43,691 nucleotides of DNA, taken from contig CAZTNS010000008.1 in the NCBI GenBank assembly GCA_964615585.1, forward strand, positions 1-43,691, written 5' to 3'. The DNA comes from JAQIBY01 sp964615585. GTDB lineage: Bacteria > Bacteroidota > Bacteroidia > Bacteroidales > ML635J-15. The position numbers and the translations under genes are program-made. Under the pieces are notes generated by a model that made no database searches, was not told the DNA's origin, and worked only from the letters and a program-made list of their open reading frames with translations. Position 1 is the stretch's first letter; each line of letters starts with the position of its first letter. Below are positions 1-9,300 of this stretch, piece by piece.

Positions 1-323
1 AGGAATTGTATATGGGCTTGTATATGGAACAGTGGAAACTAACTATTGATGTAAACCCCGTTGGATATATCCTACGGGTTAAATCGAAACGACACAAGTA
101 GCAGCACTATGAGGTCAAAATAGAGAGGCAATAGTTAGAGGCGGATGAAGTCGTAGAAGTGATGAAGTTCCTGTAATGGGAATGGAGCGAAGGGCTTCAC
201 TTGACGGTCTTTGCTTTGTTTTTACAACTCGCAAGAGGATGATTTATAGAAGAAAAGACAAAGAGATAGTTCATAGCTTGTTTTGCGTCAAACAGGTGCA
301 TTTTGAATTAAATCTGTCAAGAA

Positions 324-357
324 GAGCCGTATGACGGGAGACTGTCACGTACGGTTC
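324..357 (+). ncRNA. Group II intron domain V (catalytic hairpin)
   Basis: This is a 34-nt hairpin, the canonical domain V length. The outer stem pairs GAGCCGTA with TACGGTTC. The inner stem pairs GACGG with CTGTC (one G-U pair) and is capped by a GAGA (GNRA) tetraloop. The AGC catalytic triad position is present near the 5' side, and the unpaired bases between the two stems match the usual domain V bulge. It is followed after a few bases by a domain VI-like hairpin. Confidence 0.9.
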
Positions 358-360
358 TGT

Positions 361-392
361 GAGAGGTTTGGGGTGAAATTCCCCTTACCTAC
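361..392 (+). ncRNA. Group II intron domain VI (branch-point hairpin)
   Basis: GGGG (370-373) and CCCC (381-384) form the core of a hairpin that follows domain V directly. Flanking GGT/ACC pairing extends it. A387 is the likely bulged branch-point adenosine, but its distance to a good 3' splice site is not quite canonical, so the intron end could be at 392 or a few bases beyond. The sequence from 398 to 598 is AT-rich and I see no gene or clear signal in it. Confidence 0.7.
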
Positions 393-598
393 TTGACATA
401 GCTAAAGTTTCGCAGAAAACATAATCTGTTTATAAACAATTTAATATGAACATTACATTTGTATAAAATTAAGATTTTCAGATGTTTATGTTTTCCATAT
501 TTATTTTATTACATCAAAAGCATTTTATTACCGACATGCTGTCAATTTGTTTAATATAAATCACTTCGTTTTTATGTAAGATTGGTAGTCAGCCGGCA

Positions 599-1699
599 TT
601 AATTCTGTCCATTATACCGGAATTCATATTTTTGATTACGCCTGACGGGTGTAAAACCTGCATTGCGTATGATATTCTGAATGTCATCGGGGGTTGTTTT
701 GTGATGAGATCCTGCGGAGGCAACCACCTGTTCTTCGATCATCACCGAGCCCAAATCGTTTGCTCCGGCATGAAGTCCCATTGCCCCTACATCTTTACCT
801 ACAGTAAGCCAGCTGGATTGTATATTGGGTATATTGTGCAGAATGATGCGGCTGAAAGCAATCATTTTGAGGTATTCTGCGCCATATATATCCGGTATGT
901 CAGGGTGATTTTTCAGCAGGCGGGTTTGATACCTTTGATACGGCCATGGAATAAATGCCAGAAACCCGGGTTTTCCGTCAGGTTTTTCATGTTGCAGGTC
1001 GCGTAACAAAATGAGATGTTTCAGGCGTTCCTGTACACTTTCAATAAATCCGAACATCATGGTAGCCGAGGTGATCAGCCCCTGTTTATGCGTTTCACGC
1101 ATGACCTCCAGCCATTGTTCAACGGTGGCTTTGCCGGGAGATACAATTTTCCGCACCCTGTCGCTGAGAATTTCAGCCCCGGCGCCTGGAAGGCTGTCTA
1201 ACCCGGCATCTTGTAACAATTGAAGCACTTCAGCGTAATTTTTTCCGGATTGTTTGGATAACCATACAATCTCAGGAGGCCCTAATGCATGCAATTTTAA
1301 ATCCGGGTATTCAGATTTCAGGCGGGAAAATAAATCCACGTAATAATCAAGATTCAAATCGGGATGCAGTCCACCCTGAAGCAAAATCTGGTCCCCACCC
1401 ATGGTAAAAAGTTCGTCGATTTTTTGCCTGTATTCATCCAGACTCAAAACAAAAGCATCCTGGCTGTTTTTGGTAACGCAAAAATTGCAAAATGAACATT
1501 GGGAAAAACAAACGTTGGTAATGTTAATGTTTCTGTCTATGATCCAGCTAACCCGATTGCCGGGATGCTTTTTTCGGCGCAGGGTGTCAGCGAGATAAAT
1601 AATTCCGGCTAAAGGTACTGAAGACCAAAGTTGCATGGCCTCGGACAGGGAAATGTCCTGCTCGTTGATAATCTTTTCTTTGATGACATCTGTTGTCAT
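599..1699 (-). CDS. mqnC: Cyclic dehypoxanthinyl futalosine synthase (MqnC)
   Basis: This is a 366-residue radical SAM enzyme of the futalosine menaquinone pathway. It would convert dehypoxanthinyl futalosine to its cyclic form in the cytoplasm. The [4Fe-4S] motif C-x3-C-x2-C is at C64, C68 and C71, preceded by the family's DRNINITN stretch. Other MqnC-like blocks are QGGLHPDL, the G-PPEIV segment, PGAGAEIL, and the C-terminal GANDLGSVMIEE. The related aminofutalosine synthase MqnE also carries a CxxxCxxC cluster, but the PGAGAEIL and GANDLGS blocks favour MqnC. The gene starts 3 nt after the stop of the Crp/Fnr gene, so the two are probably co-transcribed. No other mqn gene is in the window. 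Confidence 0.88.
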   Translation of the reverse strand: MTTDVIKEKIINEQDISLSEAMQLWSSVPLAGIIYLADTLRRKKHPGNRVSWIIDRNINITNVCFSQCSFCNFCVTKNSQDAFVLSLDEYRQKIDELFTMGGDQILLQGGLHPDLNLDYYVDLFSRLKSEYPDLKLHALGPPEIVWLSKQSGKNYAEVLQLLQDAGLDSLPGAGAEILSDRVRKIVSPGKATVEQWLEVMRETHKQGLITSATMMFGFIESVQERLKHLILLRDLQHEKPDGKPGFLAFIPWPYQRYQTRLLKNHPDIPDIYGAEYLKMIAFSRIILHNIPNIQSSWLTVGKDVGAMGLHAGANDLGSVMIEEQVVASAGSHHKTTPDDIQNIIRNAGFTPVRRNQKYEFRYNGQN

Positions 1700-1702
1700 T
1701 GA

Positions 1703-2407
1703 TTACAGCATTTTAGCAATGCGGTTTAGCCGGGCTTCATCAAGGATGATGATTTTCCGGCCGTGCAGTCCAATGATTTTATCATGTTTGAATTCAGAAA
1801 GCAGCCGGATAACAGACTCTGTGGCGGTTCCTATCATATTGGCGAGTTCTTCGCGTGTAAGGTATATTTGCAAAATCCCGTCCTCATCCAGTCCAAATTG
1901 ATTCTTAAGGTCAATAAGTACCTCTGCCAGCCTTTCTCTGACAGATTTCTGAGCTATGTCGGTAATGTAATTATTGGCCTCTCCCAATTCAGTACAGGCC
2001 AGTTGAAGCATTTCAATACCGAATTCTGCATTCTTTCGCAACAAATGATATAAATCACGTGTATAAATAAAACAAATAACAGCATCTTTCAGTACTTTGG
2101 CTGACGTGCATGCCGCATCTCCACTGATAACAGACCTGTAACCAATGATATCCCCAGCTTTTGCGAAACGGATGATTTGTTCTTTTCCCTCTACCCCTGT
2201 TTTAAATACCTTAATAATCCCACTGCAGATACAATAAACACCATTGATCCTACTCCCTTCGTCATACAGGATCATCCCTTTTTCGTATGCCTCGCATGTT
2301 TTTCTCTCATTAATGTGGTCAATATTATCTGGTGTAAGTTTGGTAAAAATGGTTTTTACAACCTGATTACATTCATGACAATATGGTTCTTCCAACACTT
2401 TTCTCAT
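1703..2407 (-). CDS. Crp/Fnr-family transcriptional regulator
   Basis: A 234-residue regulator with an N-terminal cyclic-nucleotide-binding-like beta-roll (about residues 20-140), a dimerisation helix, and a C-terminal Crp-type winged helix-turn-helix (about 183-215, with LTREELANMIGTATESVIRL as the recognition region). Near the N terminus is a CxxC pair (C10, C13), common in Bacteroidota members of this family; further cysteines are at 38, 59, 61, 100, 112 and 138. Whether they hold an Fe-S cluster, as in Fnr, cannot be told from sequence. It is the first gene of a likely operon with mqnC and is divergent from the Wzz genes. A link between oxygen or redox sensing and menaquinone synthesis is plausible but inferred. 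Confidence 0.88.
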   Translation of the reverse strand: MRKVLEEPYCHECNQVVKTIFTKLTPDNIDHINERKTCEAYEKGMILYDEGSRINGVYCICSGIIKVFKTGVEGKEQIIRFAKAGDIIGYRSVISGDAACTSAKVLKDAVICFIYTRDLYHLLRKNAEFGIEMLQLACTELGEANNYITDIAQKSVRERLAEVLIDLKNQFGLDEDGILQIYLTREELANMIGTATESVIRLLSEFKHDKIIGLHGRKIIILDEARLNRIAKML

Positions 2408-2452
2408 AATTTTATGGTATTAAAATTTTAATAAATACACCATTCAACATAA

Positions 2453-2460
2453 CAAAGATA
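2453..2460 (-). promoter_or_regulatory. Putative -7 element for the Crp/Fnr-mqnC operon
   Basis: On the minus strand this reads TATCTTTG, an exact match to the Bacteroidota -7 consensus TAnnTTTG, about 45 nt upstream of the start codon. I see no good -33 TTTG at the usual distance, so support is partial. Confidence 0.5.
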
Positions 2461-2517
2461 GTATTTTTTGTAACACTATTCCGTAAGAAATGTTTCAGCA
2501 AAATTAAAATATTATTA

Positions 2518-2525
2518 TATCTTTG
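2518..2525 (+). promoter_or_regulatory. Putative -7 element for the Wzz-like operon
   Basis: TATCTTTG matches TAnnTTTG and lies 29 nt before the ATG at 2555. A weak TTTC at 2493-2496 lies near the usual -33 position. The same octamer occurs in the divergent direction at 2453-2460, so the two operons may share a compact intergenic control region. Confidence 0.5.
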
Positions 2526-2554
2526 TGCCCTGTGTAACATTTTGATTGAATTAC

Positions 2555-3559
2555 ATGAAGGAAAGAAAAAATTATTCATCACAATTTGAAGCAAATAATC
2601 TTCTGGATTTGATTATTAAATACCGGAACCCGTTGATGGTAGTGCTTGTTGTTGCTGCTACGGTGTCTGTTGTTGTTAGTTTAATGATTGAGGAGAAATA
2701 CAAATCAACCGTAATTCTTTATCCGACCAGTTCTGCCAGTGTATCAAAATCGCTTTTGTCAAACAGAAACACTGAGAATGACTTGTTGGCATTTGGAGAG
2801 GAAGAAGAGGTAGAGCAAATGATACAGGTGCTCAAATCAAGTGATATAAGGGATAAAATCATTGACAAATTCAATCTGAAAGTGCATTATCATATCGACA
2901 CAAATGCCAAGTATCCAATCACAAATTTGCACCGCAGATACGAAAAGAACATTTCCATCAACAGGACAGAATACCAGTCGGTTGAAATAGAAGTACTGGA
3001 TCGCAATCCGGATACGGCTGCATTGATTGCTAATTCCATTGCTGCACAGCTGGATTCAGTAATGAATCAAATGAAACAGGAGCGGGCTGGCAAAGCTTTA
3101 AAACTTGTTGAAAAAGAATATCTTGACCATAAGATAAAACTTCAAGACATGAAAAACACGCTCCATACACTACATGAACATGGAGTTTTTGAATTCACAT
3201 CCCAAACGGAAGTGTTTAATGATCAATACGCCAAAGCGTTGGCTGAAGGCAATTACAAAGGTGCCGAACTTATTAAAGAAAAACTTGATACGATTGCCAA
3301 ATACGGAGCTACTTATACAGATATTATAAGCGCACTGGAATTTGAACAAAAGAAACTGACGGAAATTGAATCAAAATATAAGGAAGCAAAAATTGATGCA
3401 GAACAAGACCTTCCTTACAAATACGTGGTGAACAAAGCAGTAAAAGCTGAAAAAAAGAGTTATCCTGTGCGCTGGTTGATTGTGATGTTATCTACGGTTT
3501 CCGTTTTTCTGCTTGCGATAATTGTTTTGATCATTTTTGAGAACGTAAAAAAAAAATAA
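2555..3559 (+). CDS. Wzz-like polysaccharide co-polymerase (first of two)
   Basis: A 334-residue inner-membrane protein with chain-length-determinant architecture. It has one N-terminal membrane helix (about residues 27-46), a large periplasmic part with coiled-coil helices, and a C-terminal membrane helix (about 306-330) preceded by a YPVRW motif. There is no cytoplasmic tyrosine-kinase domain. Proteins of this family control the length or export of surface polysaccharide. I chose ATG 2555; a TTG nine bases upstream is also open. It is followed by a clear paralogue and then an O-antigen-ligase-like gene, so the three probably act together. The substrate is unknown and no glycosyltransferase genes are nearby. 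Confidence 0.75.
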   Translation: MKERKNYSSQFEANNLLDLIIKYRNPLMVVLVVAATVSVVVSLMIEEKYKSTVILYPTSSASVSKSLLSNRNTENDLLAFGEEEEVEQMIQVLKSSDIRDKIIDKFNLKVHYHIDTNAKYPITNLHRRYEKNISINRTEYQSVEIEVLDRNPDTAALIANSIAAQLDSVMNQMKQERAGKALKLVEKEYLDHKIKLQDMKNTLHTLHEHGVFEFTSQTEVFNDQYAKALAEGNYKGAELIKEKLDTIAKYGATYTDIISALEFEQKKLTEIESKYKEAKIDAEQDLPYKYVVNKAVKAEKKSYPVRWLIVMLSTVSVFLLAIIVLIIFENVKKK

Positions 3560-3621
3560 AAGTTAACCCAAAAGACCGGAAAGTCGGCCGTTTGACTTTT
3601 CAGTTGCCAAATTATACTGTT

Positions 3622-4557
3622 ATGGAAAGTTATTTCAAAAACAAAAATTTGTTTAATCTCATTTACCGGTGGAAATTTCATTTAATTATCATCATGGTCG
3701 TGGCCGGAGCGATTGCTGTTTTGTTTTCATCAAATATTTTTATAAAACCGAAATTTGAATCCAAAGCAGTGTTGTATCCTTTCAATGTGATTTCTTTGTC
3801 AGAGGAGTCAGAAACCGAACAAATGCTGGAAGTGCTTCAATCCAGTGACATACGCTTTAAAATATATGAAGCTTTTAACCTGGCGGATCATTACGGCATT
3901 GCTCCTGATGACCCGGAGTACCTGGCCACCTTAAATAACCGCTTTGATAAAAATATAAATTTTAGCAAAACGCCGAATGAAGCCATAGAAATTACCTTTA
4001 TGGACACAGACCCCCAATTGGCATCTGATGTCGTGGATTCTATCATTGCTTTTTACGATCAAAAACAACTACAGCTTAATAAAGTAAAATCAAAAGAACA
4101 GGTAAATATTTACAGCAGAAGGGTCAGCACAAAAATGGCAGAAATAGATTCTCTGGGCGATGTATTGAAAAAATTTAGAAAGGAAAATGATTTGCTTCAT
4201 TATGACATACAGGTAGAACAATATACCGAAGCCATCACCAATGGCCGCAGCCTTAGTCAGGCGCGTAAAAACCTGGGAAGCTGGAAAGAATTAGGTGGCG
4301 ACTTTCTTAAAACCGACTCTTTGTTGTGGAATGCCATGGAAGACCATCACGATCTGAAAATTAAACTGGAAACATTTGTAATGGATACAAGCAAAGAAAT
4401 CACGTATGCCCATGTTGTTGCAGAGCCTTTTCCTGCTGACAAAAAAGCCTATCCAATACGCTGGGTTATCATTTTGTTTTCGGTACTGGGTGCTTTCATT
4501 GCAGGGCTGTTTATTTTAGTACTGATTGACAAAGCCAAAATCACACGAACTGAATAA
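3622..4557 (+). CDS. Wzz-like polysaccharide co-polymerase (second of two)
   Basis: A 311-residue paralogue of the preceding gene. Both share the segment E-x-EQM-(I/L)-x-VL-(K/Q)-SSDIR in the periplasmic domain, the YP-(V/I)-RW motif before the last helix, and the two-helix topology (about residues 19-38 and 281-305). The middle is predicted coiled coil. ATG 3622 is the first good start; the frame is open from a TTG at 3592. The following ligase-like gene starts within a base of this stop, or overlaps it if an upstream TTG is used, pointing to translational coupling. Two tandem non-identical copies may form a mixed oligomer, which is inference. Confidence 0.74.
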   Translation: MESYFKNKNLFNLIYRWKFHLIIIMVVAGAIAVLFSSNIFIKPKFESKAVLYPFNVISLSEESETEQMLEVLQSSDIRFKIYEAFNLADHYGIAPDDPEYLATLNNRFDKNINFSKTPNEAIEITFMDTDPQLASDVVDSIIAFYDQKQLQLNKVKSKEQVNIYSRRVSTKMAEIDSLGDVLKKFRKENDLLHYDIQVEQYTEAITNGRSLSQARKNLGSWKELGGDFLKTDSLLWNAMEDHHDLKIKLETFVMDTSKEITYAHVVAEPFPADKKAYPIRWVIILFSVLGAFIAGLFILVLIDKAKITRTE

Positions 4558-4558
4558 A

Positions 4559-6046
4559 GTGAGTTTTAATAAAAAAAAAATATGGCTTTTTTACCTGCTG
4601 AGCTTTTTGTTTATCGCTCTGAACGCTTATGCACTGCTGACCAGGGAAACCTTTTTAATTAGCCTCCTCCCGTTTGCCTTGCTTGTCCTTTTGTTTGGTT
4701 TTTTTGCCATGGATAAACTGCTGTGGGTTACAGTGTTTTTTGTTCCCCTTTCCATCCCGCTCGATACGTTATACCCCAGCCTTGGGTTTAACATGGCTTT
4801 GCCTACCGAACCCCTGTTGTTTGGTTTGATGTTGATTTTTCTGCTCAAGCAGGCACTCGAAAAATCTTACGACAAAAAAGTGTTGAATCACCCGGTGACA
4901 TGGGCCATATTTTTCATGTTGTTCTGGATGTTGATAACCAGTATTACCAGTACAATGCCATGGATATCCATAAAATATTTTTTATCCAGACTGTGGTTTG
5001 TCATTGGCTTTTATTTCCTGATGGTTTTGATATTAAAAAAGAAGGAAAACATCCCAAAGTTTTTTTGGATATCGCTAATCCCCGTTGTAATTGTGATTGT
5101 CATTACCCTGGTTGAGCATGCAAGCTTAGGCTTTACACAAAGAGCAGCACATTCCGTCGTCAAGCCGTTTTACAATGACCACACCTCCTATGGTGCTATT
5201 CTGGCCATGTTTATCCCTGTGCTTACCGGATTTTACTTTATAAAAAAGAACAAGGGATTTTTCAGGTATGTCATTGCTTTTTTATTGTTTCTGTTTTTAA
5301 TTTCCATCGTGTTATCATACACCAGGGCTGCATGGGTTAGTCTTATAGGAGCATTCGGTGTTTATCTCATTATCCGCCTGAAAATTAATTACAAATGGGT
5401 GCTTGCTGGTGTTGCGGCGTTGGTGGTTTTGTTTTTTATTTACCAGACTGATATTATGATTATGTTGGAACAAAACAAACAGGATAGTTCCACCGATTTT
5501 AAAGAACATGTTCAAAGCATCAGTAATGTTGCCACCGATGCCTCAAACAAAGAACGCATCAACAGGTGGAATTGCGCTTTGCGTATGTTCAATGAAAAAC
5601 CTTTTCTGGGATGGGGGCCCGGTACATACCAGTTCCAGTATGCGCCTTTCCAGCGTTCTTATGAAAAAACCATAATCAGTACAAATGCCGGAGATATGGG
5701 TAATGCCCATTCCGAATATCTCGGGCCTCTGTCAGAACAAGGCGTTTTGGGCTTGCTCAGTTTTTTTGCTGTATTTCTAACCGTGCTTATCACGGCATTG
5801 AAAAGATACAAAAATACCAGTGATAAATACACCCGGACTTTATTGCTGATGTCACTGATTGGTTTAATGACGTATTTTATTCATGGTTTCCTGAACAATT
5901 TTCTTGATACTGACAAGGCATCCGCACCTTTCTGGGGCTTTATTGCTGTTATTGTTGCTATTGATTTGTATCACAGCAATGAAGATAATAATCAGTACTC
6001 GCCCCCGGAAAACAGGGGAACTTCAAAATTAGGTGTTAGGGGTTAG
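4559..6046 (+). CDS. O-antigen ligase/polymerase-like membrane protein
   Basis: About 495 residues, strongly hydrophobic, with roughly 10-12 membrane segments and one large periplasmic loop. The loop begins after the segment ending in IYQTD and carries NEKPFLGWGPGTYQ and NAHSEYLGPLSEQG, typical of the Wzy_C/O-antigen ligase family (RfaL/WaaL and some polymerases). Such proteins join or polymerise lipid-linked glycans on the periplasmic side of the inner membrane. The start is uncertain: TTG 4526 overlaps the upstream gene by 32 nt, while GTG 4559 lies one base after its stop; I prefer GTG. Ligase and polymerase cannot be separated by sequence alone. Confidence 0.8.
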   Translation: MSFNKKKIWLFYLLSFLFIALNAYALLTRETFLISLLPFALLVLLFGFFAMDKLLWVTVFFVPLSIPLDTLYPSLGFNMALPTEPLLFGLMLIFLLKQALEKSYDKKVLNHPVTWAIFFMLFWMLITSITSTMPWISIKYFLSRLWFVIGFYFLMVLILKKKENIPKFFWISLIPVVIVIVITLVEHASLGFTQRAAHSVVKPFYNDHTSYGAILAMFIPVLTGFYFIKKNKGFFRYVIAFLLFLFLISIVLSYTRAAWVSLIGAFGVYLIIRLKINYKWVLAGVAALVVLFFIYQTDIMIMLEQNKQDSSTDFKEHVQSISNVATDASNKERINRWNCALRMFNEKPFLGWGPGTYQFQYAPFQRSYEKTIISTNAGDMGNAHSEYLGPLSEQGVLGLLSFFAVFLTVLITALKRYKNTSDKYTRTLLLMSLIGLMTYFIHGFLNNFLDTDKASAPFWGFIAVIVAIDLYHSNEDNNQYSPPENRGTSKLGVRG

Positions 6047-6074
6047 GTTTTACGTCATGAAAAACCTAACACCT
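6031..6074. repeat. Inverted repeat with TTAGG-type units
   Basis: AGGTGTTAGG (6031-6040) is the exact inverted repeat of CCTAACACCT (6065-6074). An alternative nested stem pairs GTTAGGTTTT (6042-6051) with AAAACCTAAC (6061-6070) around a 9-nt loop. It overlaps the 3' end of the ligase-like gene. It could act as a transcription end or RNA-stabilising hairpin, but no T-tract follows. The stretch up to 6274 holds no other clear signal. Confidence 0.55.
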
Positions 6075-6274
6075 AAACCCTAAATCCTTATTTTGGATTT
6101 TGTTTTTTGAACTTTGGATTTTATTCAAACTCTCCCCCAATAAGCCGGGTTTTACAAATAAAATAACAGTGAATTTTAAAAAGAGTTATATGAGAGGAAC
6201 AGACCACCGTTGACTCCAAAAATCAAATAATCCCAAACTGAAATCTTTTATTCATGCATCTGAATCAAATATCA

Positions 6275-6306
6275 TTTGGAAACTCATTCCACAGAAAGTA
6301 TATTTG
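6275..6306 (+). promoter_or_regulatory. Promoter of ileS operon (TTTG-N20-TATATTTG)
   Basis: TTTG (6275-6278) and TATATTTG (6299-6306) match the -33 and -7 consensus of the Bacteroidota primary sigma factor with a 20-nt spacer. Transcription would begin near 6313, giving a leader of about 26 nt before ATG 6339. This also shows that the upstream in-frame TTG at 6276 is not the translation start. Confidence 0.7.
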
Positions 6307-6338
6307 CAGTTTGCAAAATTCAGTTAAATAAGAAAAGA

Positions 6339-9300
6339 ATGCATTCAAAATTTCCTGAGTATAATTCACTTGATTTACCAAACGTAAATCGTGAAATTCA
6401 AGAGAAGTGGAAAGCGAAAAAAAGCTTTGAGAAATCTGTAGAAAACAGAGCTGAAGCTAAACCATTTATTTTTCACGAAGGCCCTCCGTCAGCCAATGGT
6501 AAACCGGGCATTCACCATGTGATGGCACGTACCATTAAAGATATCATTTGCAGATACAAAACCATGCAGGGGTATCAGGTTAGACGTAAAGCAGGATGGG
6601 ATACCCATGGCCTGCCGGTCGAATTGTCTGTCGAGAACACCCTGGGAATCTCCAAAGAATCCATTGGAAAAGACATCAGTGTTGAGCAGTTTAACAAAAC
6701 ATGCCGGAGTGAAGTGATGAAATATACGGACATGTGGGAAAAACTTACCCGGCAGATGGGATACTGGATTAACATGGATGACCCATACGTAACCTATGAT
6801 AACCGTTACATTGAAACTTTGTGGTATTTACTGAAAGTGCTGTATGACAAAGGCTTGCTGTATAAGGGATATACCATACAGCCCTATTCACCTGCTGCAG
6901 GAACGGGGCTGAGCACACATGAACTTAATCAGCCGGGGTGTTACAAGGATGTCAAAGATACCACTGTGACAGGCATGTTTCATGTCCCGGATAAACCGCA
7001 AAACAAGCCGGTTCTTGATAAGTGTGACACCGATGTGTATTTTCTGGCATGGACCACCACACCCTGGACATTGCCATCAAATACAGCTTTGGCTGTCGGT
7101 CAGGACCTTGATTATGCACTGATAAAAACCGTCAATCCGTACATGGGGAACCCGGTACATGTCATATTGGCTAAAGACCTTGTGAATACGTATTTTTCAG
7201 AAGATTTTAGAAATGGAGATTTTAACGATTTCAAACCCGGCAGCAAAAAAATACCCTGGCAGGTGGTGGATGAATATAAAGGTTCATCCCTTGTAGGAAT
7301 GTCTTATGAGCAACTGATACCATGGGTCAAACCAGTGGGAGATGCATTCCGGATCATTGCAGCTGATTATGTTACCACCGGGGAAGGAACAGGGCTTGTT
7401 CACATTGCTCCGACCTTTGGTGCTGACGATGATCGCGTTGCTAAAATCTCAAATATCGCTCCATTGATCCTTATAGATAAGGACAATCAAAAAGTGCCCA
7501 TGGTGGATAAAAAAGGCCGGATGATCCCCATTGAAGATATTGATGATGATTTTGTAAAAAAATATGTCAACATTGATAATTACAGACCATTTGCCGGGCG
7601 CTATGTCAAAAATGAGTACGATGAAAATGCCAAATCCGATGACCCTGCTTTGGATGTTGATATCGCTGTGACCCTTAAAAAACAGGGCAAGGCATTTCAG
7701 GTGGAAAAATACGTGCATAATTACCCGCATTGCTGGCGTACCGATAAACCGATTTTGTACTACCCCCTTGATTCATGGTTCATTAAAACCACAGAAGTAA
7801 AAGAACGCATGATAGAGCTAAACAAAACCATCAACTGGAAACCAAAAAGCACAGGGGAAGGCCGGTTTGGAAAATGGCTGGAAAACCTGGTTGACTGGAA
7901 CCTCAGCCGCTCAAGGTATTGGGGAACACCCTTGCCGATCTGGAGCACTGAAGATGGCAAAGAGCGAAAATGCATCGGATCTGTGAAGCAATTACTCGGC
8001 GAAATTGAAAAATCGGTAAAAACCGGATTTATGGATAAAAATCCATTTTCAGGTTTTAAAACCGGAGATGTATCTGCCGAAAACTATGAAAAAATAGATT
8101 TGCACAGGCCTTTTGTTGATGACATTGTGCTGGTTAGTGACACAGGGGAACCAATGAAACGTGAATCTGACCTCATTGACGTTTGGTTTGATTCCGGTGC
8201 GATGCCTTATGCTCAATGGCATTATCCTTTTGAGCACAAGGATGATTTCCATGAGCGTGTTCCTGCGGATTTTATCGCAGAAGGCGTGGATCAAACGCGG
8301 GGATGGTTCTTTACCCTGCATGCCATTGCTACTATGATCAGCGATGATGTGGCATTTAAAAATATCATATCCAATGGACTGGTGCTGGATAAATACGGCA
8401 ATAAAATGTCTAAAAGGCTTGGCAACGCTGTGGATCCGTTTGAAACCATGGATAAACACGGGGCAGATGCATTGCGGTGGTATATGGTAACCAATGCACA
8501 GCCCTGGGATAATTTAAAATTTGATCCCAAAGGCATCGAAGAAGTACAGCGTAAATTTTTCAGCACACTGTACAATACATACAATTTCTTTGCGCTGTAC
8601 GCCAACATTGATGGATTTGATGTTTTACAGGAAAAATTACCTGTTAATCAGAGGCCCATGCTTGATCAGTGGATTGTTTCTCAATTACACAGCCTGATTG
8701 CTGATGTGACAAAATCTTTGGATAAATATGAACCAACACGTGCCGGCAGGTTGATACAAAATTTTGTGATTGATCATTTAAGTAATTGGTATGTGCGCCT
8801 TGGCAGAAAACGGTATTGGGGCGGAGAAATGAATGAAGATAAACTCGCTGCTTACCAGACATTACACGAATGCCTGCTGACGATTGCTAAACTGATGTGC
8901 CCGCTATCGCCATTTTATCCTGAAAAATTGTACGCTGACCTGACATTGAACAAGGCTGAAACATCTGTTCACCTTGAGGACTTTCCGGTATGTGATAAAT
9001 TACTCATGCAAAAAGACCTGGAAGAACGCATGCAAATGGCACAAGCCATTTCAAGCATGATTTTGGCGCTGAGGCGAAAAGTCAATATCAAGGTAAGGCA
9101 GCCCCTGCAAAAAATCATGATCCCGGTATCTGATAAAAAAATGCAGCAGCAATTGGAAAAAGTAGAAAACATCATCAAAACAGAAACCAATATCAAGAGC
9201 ATAGAGTATCTGAGTGATGCTTCAGAAGTGCTGGTGAAAAAGATCAAACCAAATTTCAAAAGCCTTGGCCCAAAATATGGTAAATTGATGAAACAAATTG

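Larger units (their letters stand above)
1..397 (+). mobile_element. Group II intron, 3' portion (inferred domains III-VI)
   Basis: The segment ends in a recognisable group II intron 3' end: a 34-nt domain V followed by a domain VI hairpin. Just upstream, CTTGAC (200-205) can pair with GTCAAG (316-321), which I read as the closing stem of domain IV. A stem formed by GTG/GAAG (159-167) and CTTCAC (195-200) may be domain III. The roughly 110 nt inside the inferred domain IV hold no open reading frame, so this copy seems to lack a reverse transcriptase/maturase there. The 5' part lies outside the window. The exact 3' splice point is uncertain, between about 392 and 397. Domains V and VI are clear; the other assignments are inference. 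Confidence 0.72.

Noticed and set aside
1..300. Possible reverse transcriptase fragment before the intron 3' end
   Set aside because: No frame longer than a few dozen codons is open in any reading frame, and no reverse-transcriptase motif is visible.
6047..6338. T-box or tRNA-like leader before ileS
   Set aside because: No T-box sequence or specifier structure is visible; T-boxes are not expected in Bacteroidota, and the promoter leaves a leader of only about 26 nt.
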